Positions 23,301-33,024 of a stretch of 49,478 nucleotides of DNA are shown here, one piece after another. The position numbers and the translations under genes were made by a program. The DNA is taken from the NCBI GenBank assembly GCA_023266235.1, contig JAHFRL010000022.1, positions 1 through 49,478 on the forward strand, in the 5' to 3' direction. The DNA is from Betaproteobacteria bacterium (lineage in GTDB: Bacteria > Pseudomonadota > Gammaproteobacteria > Burkholderiales > SG8-41). Positions within the stretch are counted from its first letter, which is position 1, and each line of letters begins with the position of its first letter. A model generated the notes under the pieces. The model was not told the DNA's origin and ran no database searches. It was given only the letters and a program-made list of their open reading frames with translations.

Positions 23301-25634
23301 ATGTTTTCCCGGTGGTGGATATTCCCGTTGGTCTTGCTCGCGGCTGGAGCCATCGCCAGCGCGTTAGTCTTTGTTTTTGCTGCAGTAATCGTTTATCCTG
23401 CGTTGCCGTCGCTGGAGGTTCTCACCGACTATCAGCCCAAGGTGCCGTTGCGCGTTTACAGCAGCGAGGGCCAGTTGATCGGCGAGTTCGGCGAAGAGCG
23501 CCGCGCCGTGGTCAAAATCGACGCCGTGCCCAAAGCGATGCGCGATGCGATACTCGCCGCCGAGGACGAGCGCTTCTACCAGCACGGCGGCGTCGATTAT
23601 GTCGGGGTCATGCGCGCCGCGCTGTCCAATTTCGTCTCCGGCGGCGCGCGCCAGGGCGCGAGCACCATCACTATGCAGGTCGCGCGCAATTTTTTTCTGT
23701 CCAAGGAAAAAACGCTGACCCGCAAATTCAACGAGATGCTGCTCGCCTTCAAGATCGAACACAGCCTGAGCAAGGACCAGATTCTCGAGCTCTACGTCAA
23801 CCAGATTTACCTTGGCCAGCGCGCCTACGGGTTTGCCGCTGCGGCGCAGATTTATTTCGGCAAGACGCTCGATCAATTGGGCACCGCCGAAATGGCGATG
23901 CTGGCCGGCCTGCCGAAAGCGCCGTCGAGCTTTAATCCCGTGGTCAATCCCCGGCGTGCCAAGTTGCGCCAGCAATACGTGTTGCGGCGTATGCGCGAGC
24001 TCAACTTCATATCCGACGAGCAATGGCAGGCCGCAGACAAACAGCCGCTGGCGGTCAAGAAACACGTCAACGAGTTCGCAGTGAAGGCGGATCACTTCGC
24101 CGAGATGGTGCGGCAGGTGTTGTATGAGCGTTTTCAGGATGACGCCTATACCCGGGGCTTCAAGGTTTACACCACACTGTCGGCGACGCACCAAGAGGCG
24201 GCCTACGCAGCGGTGCGCCGGGGCGTGCTGGAATATGACCGCCGCCATGGCTATCGCGGCGCCGAGGGTTACGTCGAACTCGGGCCGCAACCCACCGATG
24301 AGGATTTTGAGGATGCGCTGCAGGATGAGTCCGAGAGCGACGACATTTATCCCGCGCTGGTGCTCGAGGCCACCGCGAAAGCGGTCAAGATCTATCGCAA
24401 AGGCGGTGAGACGCTTGAAATCAGCGGCGACGGTCTGAAGTTCGCGCAACGAATGCTTGGCGACAAAGCGCCGCTAAATCAGCGGTTGCGGCGCGGCGCG
24501 CTGATTCGCATTCAGAAAGACGATAAAGGCTTATGGCAGATCACGCAGTTGCCGCAGGTCGAGGCCGCGTTGGTGGCGGTGGATCCAGCCGATGGCGCGA
24601 TTCGCGCGCTGGTCGGCGGCTTCGATTTCAATCGCAACAAATACAATCACGTCACGCAGGCGCTGCGCCAGCCGGGTTCGAGCTTCAAGCCGTTCATTTA
24701 TTCGGCTGCGCTCGAAAAGGGATTCACGCCGGCGACCATCATCAACGATGCGCCGCTGATGTTCGACGCCAGCCAGACCGGTTCCGAGCCATGGGAGCCG
24801 AAGAATTTCGACGGCAAATTCGAGGGGCCGATGCGCCTGCGCACCGCGCTCGTGAAGTCAAGGAACGTGGTATCGGTGCGCATCCTGCAGGCGATCACGC
24901 CACAGTACGCCCAGGACTACATCACGCGCTTCGGCTTCGACGCCAAGTATCACCCGCCGTATCTGACGATGGCACTCGGCGCCGGCAACGTGACGCCGCT
25001 GCAGATGGTCGGCGGCTACGCGATATTCGCCAACGGCGGATTTCGCGTCAATCCGCATTTCATCGCACGCATCGAGGATGCCAAGGGCGCGGTACTCGCG
25101 CAGGCGCGGCCCGAGCGCGCCGACGAGACCGCGGAGCGCGCGATCGACGCACGTAATGCCTTTATCATGACCAACATCATGCAGGACGTGGTGAAAATGG
25201 GCACCGCGGCGCGCGCGAATCAGCTCGGCCGCAGCGACCTCGGCGGCAAGACCGGCACCACCAATGAATTCATCGACGCCTGGTTTTGCGGCTTCGGCAC
25301 CGGGCTGGTGGCGGTGGCGTGGATCGGCTTCGACAATCCGCATACGCTCGGCCATAACGAGACCGGCGCGCAGGCGGCACTGCCGATGTGGATGGCCTAC
25401 ATGGGCAAGGTTCTGAAGGGCGTCGAGGAACAGCCGCGCAGCGCGCCGGAGGGCGTGGTGCAGGCGCGCATCAACCCCGAAACCGGCCTGCGCGATCCCG
25501 AGGGCAGGGCAATCGATTATTTCTATCAGGAGTTCCTGCCCGCCGAGCACGATAGCGGTGCCGCGCCACTGCTAGCGCCCGGGGCGCCAGGCGGCGCCAG
25601 ACCTGCGGAAGAAGTCAAAAGCCAGCTGTTCTGA
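23301..25634 (+). CDS. mrcA: PBP1A, bifunctional penicillin-binding protein
   Basis: A 777-residue class A penicillin-binding protein that polymerises lipid II and cross-links peptidoglycan. One N-terminal transmembrane anchor covers about 7-32. The GT51 glycosyltransferase domain has catalytic Glu88 in EDERFYQHGG and the QGASTITMQ motif. An OB-like insertion (about 320-420) is followed by the transpeptidase with SSFK (Ser460-Lys463), SRN (520-522) and KTGT (650-653). The C-terminal tail is Ala/Gly/Pro-rich. No strong Shine-Dalgarno precedes the chosen ATG, but it gives a correct membrane anchor. Divergent transcription from pilM is the conserved arrangement. Confidence 0.97.
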   Translation: MFSRWWIFPLVLLAAGAIASALVFVFAAVIVYPALPSLEVLTDYQPKVPLRVYSSEGQLIGEFGEERRAVVKIDAVPKAMRDAILAAEDERFYQHGGVDYVGVMRAALSNFVSGGARQGASTITMQVARNFFLSKEKTLTRKFNEMLLAFKIEHSLSKDQILELYVNQIYLGQRAYGFAAAAQIYFGKTLDQLGTAEMAMLAGLPKAPSSFNPVVNPRRAKLRQQYVLRRMRELNFISDEQWQAADKQPLAVKKHVNEFAVKADHFAEMVRQVLYERFQDDAYTRGFKVYTTLSATHQEAAYAAVRRGVLEYDRRHGYRGAEGYVELGPQPTDEDFEDALQDESESDDIYPALVLEATAKAVKIYRKGGETLEISGDGLKFAQRMLGDKAPLNQRLRRGALIRIQKDDKGLWQITQLPQVEAALVAVDPADGAIRALVGGFDFNRNKYNHVTQALRQPGSSFKPFIYSAALEKGFTPATIINDAPLMFDASQTGSEPWEPKNFDGKFEGPMRLRTALVKSRNVVSVRILQAITPQYAQDYITRFGFDAKYHPPYLTMALGAGNVTPLQMVGGYAIFANGGFRVNPHFIARIEDAKGAVLAQARPERADETAERAIDARNAFIMTNIMQDVVKMGTAARANQLGRSDLGGKTGTTNEFIDAWFCGFGTGLVAVAWIGFDNPHTLGHNETGAQAALPMWMAYMGKVLKGVEEQPRSAPEGVVQARINPETGLRDPEGRAIDYFYQEFLPAEHDSGAAPLLAPGAPGGARPAEEVKSQLF

Positions 25635-25648
25635 TTCTGCATACGCCG

Positions 25649-26242
25649 ATGGCACGCGATCCCGGCCGCAACTACCTGCGTGAGCGCATCGCGCACCTCG
25701 CGGCGCGCCTGATGGCGGAAGACGGCATCGAGGATTACGCGCTGGCCAAGCGCAAAGCCGCGCGCCAGGCGGGAGTCCCGGATGCGCGCCAACTGCCCGA
25801 TAACGACGAGATCGACTCCGCGCTCAGACTTTATCGCGAGTTGTATCGGCACGAACATCCGGCGCAATTGCGCGAGTTGCGGCAGCTGGCGCTGGAAATA
25901 ATGGACGAGCTGGCCCGCTTCAATCCCTATCTGACCGGCTCGGTGCTCAGCGGCAGTGCCGGCAGGTATGCCGGCATCCACCTGCAGCTGTTTACCGATC
26001 ATGCCAAAGGCATCGAGCATTACCTGCTCGACCGCGATATCAATTTCCGCGGCGGCGAGGTACGGCTCTATGCAGGCGACATGCCGTTCGCTGCGCCTAC
26101 GCTGTCGTACAGTCGTAACGGCATCGAAATTCATCTCACCGTGCTGTCGCCGCGCGAGTTGCGGTCTCAACTTAAAGCGAGCGCGGGGGGCAAGCCGATC
26201 GGGCGCGGCAGGCGCGAAGCGGTTGCAGCATTGATTGCCACT

Positions 26243-26248
<6 letters not shown>
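25649..26248 (+). CDS. conserved hypothetical protein, possibly nucleotidyltransferase-like
   Basis: A 199-residue soluble protein 14 bases after mrcA and probably co-transcribed. The first ~95 residues are helical and charged (RNYLRERIAHLAARLMAEDG, KRKAARQAG). The second half begins FNPYLTGSVLSGSAGRYAGIHLQLFTD and continues with GIEIHLTVLSPRELR. The block GSxLSGSAGRxxxIxLQLF followed by an acidic/hydrophobic strand recalls the GS-x-AxG ... D-x-D-hx architecture of nucleotidyltransferase-fold proteins, but the second acidic residue is not in the classical position. I recognise no named family. The stop is 3 bases from the convergent hemB stop, and both stop codons form one small hairpin. Confidence 0.8.
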
Positions 26249-27286
<1,038 letters not shown>

Positions 27287-27363
27287 TTAAGTATTTTTTC
27301 GGGATCACGGGGAACTCGAGCGTATTATTATAGTCTACTGTTTTAGACGATGTTTATTCGTCT

Positions 27364-27447
27364 CCCGCTTCACCTCCCTGAGCGGGCGCCTTAATCCTTA
27401 TTAAGGCTTCGCCCCCGGTTTTACTCCCCTTTAACCGGGGGTTTTTT
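27364..27447. other. three consecutive hairpins in the engB-hemB gap
   Basis: CCCGCT/AGCGGG (27364-27369 with 27381-27386); GCCTTAAT-CCTT-ATTAAGGC (27388-27407), a perfect 8-bp stem; and CCCCCGGTT/AACCGGGGG (27412-27420 with 27433-27441) followed by six T on the plus strand (27442-27447). Both neighbouring genes are on the minus strand, and the right arm of the third hairpin encodes the C-terminal residues of EngB. As a plus-strand intrinsic terminator it would end an antisense or small transcript. On the minus strand it would be a structured 3' end of engB without a T-run. Confidence 0.5.
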
Positions 27448-28047
27448 ATGTTTGCCGCCGCCCAGCCATTCGTGAATCCTGGCGACGGCCTCCACGATAC
27501 CGATATTGTGCGTGCTCGAAAAGAGCTGCGCCGTGCAATTGGCGTAATCGCGCTGCAACGCCGTGTCGACGAGGCGCAGCATCGCGCTCGCCGCTCGCCG
27601 GCTCAATTTGTCGGACTTGGTCAGCAGCACGTGCACCGGCGTGCCGGCCGGCTTGAGCCAGGCGATCAGTTGCCGGTCGAGAGCGGTGAGCGGGTGACGC
27701 ACGTCCATGATCAGCACCACGCCGCGCAAACATGCGCGCGTTTGCAGATAGCCGCCGATCAACTCGTTCCAGCGCGCGCGCGCCGCGGCCGGCACTGCGG
27801 CATAACCGTAGCCCGGCAGATCGACGAGATAGCGGTCAGGCCCGACGCGGAAGAAATTGATGTGCTGCGTGCGGCCGGGTGTCTTGCTGACGAATGCCAT
27901 GCGTTTGCGCTGCGCGAGCGCGTTGAGCGCGCTCGATTTGCCGGCATTGGAACGTCCGACGAACGCAACCTCGGCACCATGCGCGGGCGGCAGCGCGCGC
28001 GTATCGGCGACAGTGGTAACGAATTCGATGTTGCGCAGAGAGGGCAT
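27421..28047 (-). CDS. engB: EngB/YihA/YsxC, ribosome-biogenesis GTPase
   Basis: A 208-residue essential TRAFAC GTPase required for late 50S assembly (and linked to cell division). G1 is GRSNAGKS (31-38), G2 lies around KTPGRT, G3 DLPGYG (76-81), G4 TKSD, and G5 near FSS. The short Lys/Pro-rich C-terminus [10 protein letters not shown] is encoded by the right arm of a hairpin. It is divergent from cytochrome c4 with 82 bases between the starts. An engB next to a cytochrome c gene is common in this group. Confidence 0.95.
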   Translation of the reverse strand: MPSLRNIEFVTTVADTRALPPAHGAEVAFVGRSNAGKSSALNALAQRKRMAFVSKTPGRTQHINFFRVGPDRYLVDLPGYGYAAVPAAARARWNELIGGYLQTRACLRGVVLIMDVRHPLTALDRQLIAWLKPAGTPVHVLLTKSDKLSRRAASAMLRLVDTALQRDYANCTAQLFSSTHNIGIVEAVARIHEWLGGGKHKKPPVKGE

Positions 28048-28129
28048 TGCCGCTGTAACCTAGCCTGGGTCGGGAGATTTCGATAGAATACGGCGTTTTC
28101 TTCAGGTTGCAACGTCGCAAGGAGACCGC

Positions 28130-28750
28130 ATGAGATTCAGTTCGGCGCTGCTGGCCGCGGTGTGTGCCACGGCAGCCCCGCTCGCGTTGGCGCAGCAGGC
28201 GGCCAAGGCCGACCCGGCGCAAGCGCAGCAGATCGTCACCAAAGTATGCGCCGCGTGCCATGCGGCGGACGGCAACAGCGCAAGCCCGGCCAATCCGGTG
28301 CTCGCCGGGCAGCACGCCGATTACACCGCCAAACAGCTCGCGAACTACAAGTCAGGCGAGCGCAAGAACCCGGTGATGCTGGGCATGTCGGCATCCTTGT
28401 CGCCCGCCGACATGAAGAATCTCGGCGCCTACTTCGAGGCGCAGAAACCGAAAACGCGTGCCGCCAGGAATTTCGAGCTGGTCAAGCTCGGCCAGCAGAT
28501 CTATCGCGGCGGCATCATCGCCAAAGGCGTTGCGGCATGCGCTTCCTGCCACGGCCCGAGCGGCGCCGGCATCCCGGCGCAGTTCCCGCGCATTGCCGGC
28601 CAGTACCCGGAGTATGCGGTTTCGCAACTGCAGGCGTTCCGCGCCGGCGAGCGCAGCAATGACCCGAACAAAATGATGCGTGCGATCGCCGTCAGGCTGT
28701 CGGATCAGGAAATCAAGGCGGTGGTGGAATACATGGCCGGCTTGCGCTGA
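28130..28750 (+). CDS. cytochrome c4, dihaem c-type cytochrome
   Basis: A 206-residue periplasmic protein with a signal peptide (1-21, ending ALA) and two cytochrome c domains. Haem sites are Cys40-Cys43-His44 (CAACH) and Cys137-Cys140-His141 (CASCH). Candidate axial methionines are in VMLGMSASLS (Met83/86) and KMMRAIAV (Met182/183). It carries electrons from the bc1 complex or other donors to terminal oxidases. AAGGAGA lies about 6 bases before the ATG. A TAGAAT at 28084-28089 may be its -10. It is followed by tandem hairpins that end the transcript. Confidence 0.94.
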   Translation: MRFSSALLAAVCATAAPLALAQQAAKADPAQAQQIVTKVCAACHAADGNSASPANPVLAGQHADYTAKQLANYKSGERKNPVMLGMSASLSPADMKNLGAYFEAQKPKTRAARNFELVKLGQQIYRGGIIAKGVAACASCHGPSGAGIPAQFPRIAGQYPEYAVSQLQAFRAGERSNDPNKMMRAIAVRLSDQEIKAVVEYMAGLR

Positions 28751-28800
28751 CGCGCGGCGAGGCCGCGCGAACAAGGGGCGGCGGTGCCGCCCCTTGTTTT
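28751..28800 (+). terminator. tandem hairpins ending cytochrome c4
   Basis: The first stem CGCGCGGC-GAG-GCCGCGCG (28751-28769) begins right after the stop codon. The second, AACAAGGGGCGGC-GGT-GCCGCCCCTTGTT (28770-28798), is a perfect 13-bp stem running into TTTT on the plus strand. The second hairpin is a good intrinsic terminator for the cytochrome gene and may also shield the 3' end of hemL arriving from the other side. Confidence 0.8.
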
Positions 28801-28820
28801 GTGGCTAAGCCGCAAGCGCG

Positions 28821-30104
28821 TCAGGACCGGATGGCGAAATAACGGCGCGCCGCAGCCAGCGTTTGCTCGATTTCTTCGGCGCCGTGCGCGGCCGACACGA
28901 AGCCCGCTTCGAACGCCGACGGCGCGAAGTAGATGCCGTGATCGAGCATCGCGTGGAAAAAACGACTGAACGCCTGCGTATCGCACTGCATGACTTCGGC
29001 ATAGCTCAGCGGTGGCGTCGCGCGGAAGCACATGCCGAACATGCCCCCGACTGACTGCGCCGAGAATGCGATGCAGTTGTCGCGCGCAGCAGCGGACAGC
29101 CCCTCGGCCAGCGCGCGCGTGGCCGCGGCGAGCCGGTCGAAAAATCCCGGCGCGTCGATCAGCTTGAGCGTGGCGAGGCCCGCCGCAACCGCCACCGGAT
29201 TGCCCGAAAGAGTGCCTGCCTGATACACCGGGCCGAGCGGCGCGATGCTCGCCATTACCTCGCGCCTGCCGCCGAAAGCACCGAGCGGCATGCCGCCGCC
29301 GATGACTTTGCCGAGCGTGACCAGATCGGCCGTGATCCCGAACAAGCCTTGCGCGCCCCGCGGGCCGACGCGAAAGCCGGTCATCACCTCGTCGAAAATG
29401 AGCAGCGCGCCGTGGCGCGTGCAGAGCGCGCGCAAGGCGGCGAGAAATTCCCTGCCCGGCAACACCAGGTTCATATTGCCGGCGACCGGCTCGACGATCA
29501 CGCCTGCAATTGCCGCGCCGTCGCATGCGAACGCGGCCTCCAGCATCGCCAAATTGTTGTATTCAAGCACCAGCGTGTGTGCCGCGGTCTCGGCGGGCAC
29601 GCCGGCCGAGCTCGGGTTGCCGAGCGTGAGCGCGCCCGACCCGGCTTTGACCAGCAGCGCGTCCGCGTGGCCGTGATAGCAGCCTTCGAATTTGACGATC
29701 TTGGCTCTGCCGGTAAACCCGCGCGCGAGCCGGATCGCGCTCATCGTCGCCTCGGTGCCTGAACTCACCAGGCGAACTTGCTCGAGCCCCGGCACGCGCC
29801 GGCACAGCAATTCCGCGAGTTCGACTTCGGCGGGGGTCGGTGCGCCGAAGCTCAAGCCCTGAGCCGCGGCCGCCTGCACCGCCTGCACTACCGCCGGATG
29901 CGCGTGGCCGAGAATCAGCGGGCCCCACGAGCCGACGTAATCGATGTAGGCCTTGCCGTCGGCGTCCCATACCCGCGCGCCGCTGCCGCGCACGAAGAAA
30001 CGCGGCGTGCCGCCGACGGCACGGAATGCGCGTACCGGCGAATTGACCCCGCCCGGGATCACCCGCTGCGCCGCGGAAAACAGCTCTTCGTTGCGCGATG
30101 TCAT
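28821..30104 (-). CDS. hemL: HemL, glutamate-1-semialdehyde 2,1-aminomutase
   Basis: A 427-residue PLP enzyme that converts glutamate-1-semialdehyde into 5-aminolevulinate in the C5 haem pathway. The PLP lysine is Lys266 in [16 protein letters not shown]. Also visible are the N-terminal [11 protein letters not shown], the cofactor-phosphate site [15 protein letters not shown] and [11 protein letters not shown]. Length is normal. Its start overlaps the thiE stop by 4 bases, so hemL follows thiD-thiE in one transcript, a common betaproteobacterial arrangement. Confidence 0.97.
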   Translation of the reverse strand: MTSRNEELFSAAQRVIPGGVNSPVRAFRAVGGTPRFFVRGSGARVWDADGKAYIDYVGSWGPLILGHAHPAVVQAVQAAAAQGLSFGAPTPAEVELAELLCRRVPGLEQVRLVSSGTEATMSAIRLARGFTGRAKIVKFEGCYHGHADALLVKAGSGALTLGNPSSAGVPAETAAHTLVLEYNNLAMLEAAFACDGAAIAGVIVEPVAGNMNLVLPGREFLAALRALCTRHGALLIFDEVMTGFRVGPRGAQGLFGITADLVTLGKVIGGGMPLGAFGGRREVMASIAPLGPVYQAGTLSGNPVAVAAGLATLKLIDAPGFFDRLAAATRALAEGLSAAARDNCIAFSAQSVGGMFGMCFRATPPLSYAEVMQCDTQAFSRFFHAMLDHGIYFAPSAFEAGFVSAAHGAEEIEQTLAAARRYFAIRS

Positions 30105-30730
30105 GCCGCGTTTACCTCGAATAACCGACAGAACTTGCGCGCTGCGGCCTCGATATCGCGCGCAGCAAACAGCGCGGATAATACTGCAACTGCGTCGGCG
30201 CCGGCAGCGATCAGGTCACCCGCGTTGTCGAGCGTGATGCCGCCGATTGCCACCACGGGCAGCCTGAGCTGTTGCCGCGCCGCCTGCAGAATCGACGGCG
30301 GCGCGCGCACCGCACCCGGTTTGACTGACGACGCGAAGAAGCTGCCGAAAGCGACATAATCCGCGCCCTGCGCGGCGGCAAATTGCGCGCGCGTTAGATC
30401 GTTGTAGCACGATACGCCGATGATTTTGCCGCGGCCGAGCCGGGTGCGGGCGGCGGTCGCCGCCACGTCATCGGCGCCGAGATGGACGCCGTCGGCGTCG
30501 ACTTCGCGCGCGAGCTCGACATGATCGTTGATGATCAATGTTGCGCCATGATGCCGGCACAGTTCGCCCAACGCCGCGGCCTGTCCGCGGCGTAAATTCT
30601 CGTCAGCGGTTTTGTTGCGGTACTGCAGCAGCCGCGCGCCGCCAGCGAGCGCGGCCTGGGTCCTGGCGAGCAGCAGCGCGGTATCGGCAAGGTCGGGCGT
30701 TACCGCGTAGAGCCCGCTAATCGTTTTCAT
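30101..30730 (-). CDS. thiE: ThiE, thiamine-phosphate synthase
   Basis: A 209-residue TIM-barrel enzyme joining HMP-PP and the thiazole phosphate to thiamine monophosphate. Motifs: [30 protein letters not shown] (the Asp that binds magnesium), and [20 protein letters not shown] at the phosphate-binding end. [11 protein letters not shown] replaces the usual PTxTK-like segment in a typical variant form. Its start overlaps the thiD 3' end by 14 bases and its stop overlaps hemL by 4, so thiD-thiE-hemL is tightly coupled. Confidence 0.95.
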   Translation of the reverse strand: MKTISGLYAVTPDLADTALLLARTQAALAGGARLLQYRNKTADENLRRGQAAALGELCRHHGATLIINDHVELAREVDADGVHLGADDVAATAARTRLGRGKIIGVSCYNDLTRAQFAAAQGADYVAFGSFFASSVKPGAVRAPPSILQAARQQLRLPVVAIGGITLDNAGDLIAAGADAVAVLSALFAARDIEAAARKFCRLFEVNAA

Positions 30731-31556
30731 CGGCGGGCTCGTCCTCGCGCGCCCAGAACAGGCGGTCGGGAATGTACTGGCCCATGCCGGGACGAAACGC
30801 GGCCTTGAGTGTCTGCCACGTGTATTCCTGCGCGTCCTTCACCGCGTCGCTGATGTTGAGCCCGTTGGCGATGGTTGCCGCGATCGCGGAGGCGAGCGTG
30901 CAGCCCGAGCCGTGGTAGTTGCCGGCGAGCCGCTCCCAGCTGTCGGTGCGCACGACGCCGTCCTGTCCGTACAACGTATTGATCACCTGCGGCGTGTTCT
31001 CGTGGGTGCCGGTGATCAGCACGTATTCGCAGCCGGTCGCCAGCAGCCGGCGCGCGCATTCGGCCAGATCGATGTCATCCTCGCCGTCTTCCTGCACCAG
31101 GCGCCGCGCTTCGATGCTGTTGGGCGTGATGATGGTGGTTTGCGGCACGAGCAGTTCGCGCAGAGCGGAAATCATTTCATCCGTCGCCAGCTCGTCGCCG
31201 CGGCCGGAGGCCAGCACCGGGTCGAGCACCAGCGGGATTTCGGGATAATCGGACACGACCTCGGCGATCGCCGCGATGTTTTCGACGCTGCCGACAAAGC
31301 CGATTTTGAACGCCGTCACCGGCATGTCTTCGAGCACGCAGCGCGCTTGGTCGGCGACCCACTCGGCATCGAGCGCCATGACTTCCTCGACGCCCATCGT
31401 GTCCTGGATCGTCGCGGCGGTGACCACCGACAGCGGATGACAGCCCATGCTTGCGAGTGTCATCACGTCCGCTTGCAGACCGGCGCCGCCGCTCGGGTCG
31501 GTCGCCGCGAACGCGAGTACGATCGGCGGCAGTTGCACTAACGCTGAAGGGTGCAT
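30717..31556 (-). CDS. thiD: ThiD, hydroxymethylpyrimidine (phosphate) kinase
   Basis: A 279-residue ribokinase-fold enzyme that phosphorylates HMP to HMP-P and HMP-PP for thiamine synthesis. Visible are the substrate-binding ATDPSGGAGLQADVMTLASMG, VLDPVLASGRGDEL, ITPNSIEA, and the anion-hole/catalytic GSGCTLASAIAA. The ATG at 31554-31556 was preferred over the GTG one codon upstream. The acidic C-terminal tail ([10 protein letters not shown]) overlaps thiE. It is divergent from a rubredoxin gene with 73 bases between the starts. Confidence 0.95.
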   Translation of the reverse strand: MHPSALVQLPPIVLAFAATDPSGGAGLQADVMTLASMGCHPLSVVTAATIQDTMGVEEVMALDAEWVADQARCVLEDMPVTAFKIGFVGSVENIAAIAEVVSDYPEIPLVLDPVLASGRGDELATDEMISALRELLVPQTTIITPNSIEARRLVQEDGEDDIDLAECARRLLATGCEYVLITGTHENTPQVINTLYGQDGVVRTDSWERLAGNYHGSGCTLASAIAATIANGLNISDAVKDAQEYTWQTLKAAFRPGMGQYIPDRLFWAREDEPADEND

Positions 31557-31571
31557 CACCGCAGGGATTGG

Positions 31572-31600
31572 TTGTTCAGAGGCGGGGTGTATCGTTAAAA
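31572..31600 (+). promoter_or_regulatory. predicted promoter of rubredoxin-gloA
   Basis: TTGTTC (31572-31577), a 17-base spacer and TTAAAA (31595-31600) lie about 30 bases upstream of the rubredoxin ATG in the short divergent gap with thiD. The palindromic AAAATGGCATTTT (31597-31609) overlaps the expected transcription start and could be an operator. Confidence 0.4.
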
Positions 31601-31629
31601 TGGCATTTTAGCTTAATTTGCAATCGATC

Positions 31630-31818
31630 ATGACAACAACAGATATCAACGTATACAAGACTTACATGTGTTTGATCTGCGGTTTCATCTACGACGAGGC
31701 CGCCGGTTTGCCGGACGAAGGGATCGCGCCCGGCACGCGCTGGGACGACGTGCCGATGAATTGGACATGCCCGGAATGCGGCGCGCGCAAGGAAGATTTC
31801 GAAATGGTGCAAATATGA
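31630..31818 (+). CDS. rubredoxin
   Basis: A 62-residue small Fe(SCys)4 electron carrier. Two iron-binding knuckles are visible, CLICGF and CPECGA, with the family's conserved [20 protein letters not shown] and [16 protein letters not shown]. The ATG at 31630 was chosen; a TTG four codons earlier is less likely. Its stop codon overlaps the gloA start by 3 bases of a shared ATGA. Known partners of rubredoxins are reductases, oxidases and alkane hydroxylases, none of which is in the window. Confidence 0.95.
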   Translation: MTTTDINVYKTYMCLICGFIYDEAAGLPDEGIAPGTRWDDVPMNWTCPECGARKEDFEMVQI

Positions 31819-32204
31819 GAATCGTGCATACCATGCTGCGGGTTGGGGATCTCGATCGCGCGCTCGGTTTTTATACCAAAGTGCTTGGCATGCGCGTGCT
31901 GCGGCGCAAGGATTATCCTGACGGCCGCTTTACGAACGTATTCGTCGGCTATGACGACGAATCAACCGCAGCGGTAATCGAACTCACGTACAACTGGGAT
32001 ACCAACGCCTACGACATCGGCAGCGGCTATGGTCACATCGCGATCGAAGTCGATGACGCTTACAAGGCGTGCGAGGAAATCAAGCAACGCGGCGGCAAGG
32101 TCGCGCGCGCAGCCGGGCCGATGAAGCATGGCACGACGGTGATCGCCTTCGTCGTAGATCCCGACGGCTACAAAATTGAACTCATCCAGCGCAAAGCCGC
32201 GTAA
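31815..32204 (+). CDS. gloA: GloA, lactoylglutathione lyase (glyoxalase I)
   Basis: A 129-residue metalloenzyme that isomerises the methylglyoxal-glutathione hemithioacetal to S-lactoylglutathione. The four metal ligands fit His5 (MRIVHTML), Glu56 (VIELTYNW), His74 (YGHIAIEV) and Glu122 (YKIELIQ). The short length and lack of insertions match the nickel/cobalt-type bacterial enzyme. The start ATG shares bases with the rubredoxin stop, so the two are co-translated. It converges on rsmA with 19 bases between the stops. Confidence 0.95.
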   Translation: MRIVHTMLRVGDLDRALGFYTKVLGMRVLRRKDYPDGRFTNVFVGYDDESTAAVIELTYNWDTNAYDIGSGYGHIAIEVDDAYKACEEIKQRGGKVARAAGPMKHGTTVIAFVVDPDGYKIELIQRKAA

Positions 32205-32223
32205 GCCCGCGGTGTTGTGCTGC

Positions 32224-32997
32224 TCACCCGGCGCGTCCACTCACATGGTCGGCGAGGGCGACGAATTGCGCCACCGATAAATCCTGTGCACGCGCTGTCG
32301 GCGCAATCGCCAGCGCCGCGAAATCCGGTTCGGCTAAAAAGTTTCTGAGCGAATTGCGCAGCGTTTTGCGCCGCTGCGAAAACGCGGCGGTAACGACGCG
32401 GGCAAACAGCGCCTCGTCGCGCGCAGCCCAAGGGGGCGGCCGCAGCGGTGTCAGGCGCGCCACCGCCGACTCGACTGCCGGCGCCGGACGAAACGCCGCT
32501 GCCGGTACGTCAAGCAGTTTTTCCAGTCCGAAGCGGTACTGCAGCATCACTGACAGCCGCCCATAGTTGCTGTCCGAGGGCGCCGCCACCATGCGCGCGA
32601 CGACTTCCTTTTGCAGCATCACGTGAATGTCGCGGATCTGTGCGCAAAACCGCGCGATATGGAACAGCAGCGGCGTTGAAATGTTGTAGGGCAGATTGCC
32701 GACCACGCGCAGTTCGTTGCCGAGCGCGGCGAAGTCGAACTTGAGCACGTCGGTGACGTGCAAGGTCAGGCGCTCGCCGAACTCGTTTTTCAACGCCGCC
32801 GCCAGATCGCGGTCGATTTCGATCGCATGTAATTGCCCGGCCGCGGCGAGCAGCGGGTGCGTCAGCGCGCCGTGCCCGGGCCCGATTTCAACCAGGCGCT
32901 CGCCGCGCGCCGGAGCGATCGCCGCGACAATCGCGGCGATCACGCTTTCATCGCCAAGGAAATTCTGGCCGAAGCGTTTGCGCGGCTGGTGTTTCAT
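32224..32997 (-). CDS. rsmA: RsmA/KsgA, 16S rRNA dimethyladenosine transferase
   Basis: A 257-residue SAM-dependent methyltransferase that dimethylates two adjacent adenines at the 3' end of 16S rRNA. Visible are the N-terminal KRFGQNFLGDE, the SAM-binding VEIGPGHGALT, the catalytic NLPYNIS, and a C-terminal helical domain. It lies 27 bases after pdxA and completes the run lptD-surA-pdxA-rsmA, the same order as in Escherichia coli. Confidence 0.97.
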   Translation of the reverse strand: MKHQPRKRFGQNFLGDESVIAAIVAAIAPARGERLVEIGPGHGALTHPLLAAAGQLHAIEIDRDLAAALKNEFGERLTLHVTDVLKFDFAALGNELRVVGNLPYNISTPLLFHIARFCAQIRDIHVMLQKEVVARMVAAPSDSNYGRLSVMLQYRFGLEKLLDVPAAAFRPAPAVESAVARLTPLRPPPWAARDEALFARVVTAAFSQRRKTLRNSLRNFLAEPDFAALAIAPTARAQDLSVAQFVALADHVSGRAG

Positions 32998-33024
32998 CGA
33001 GCGCGGGGTAGCGACATTGGACCA

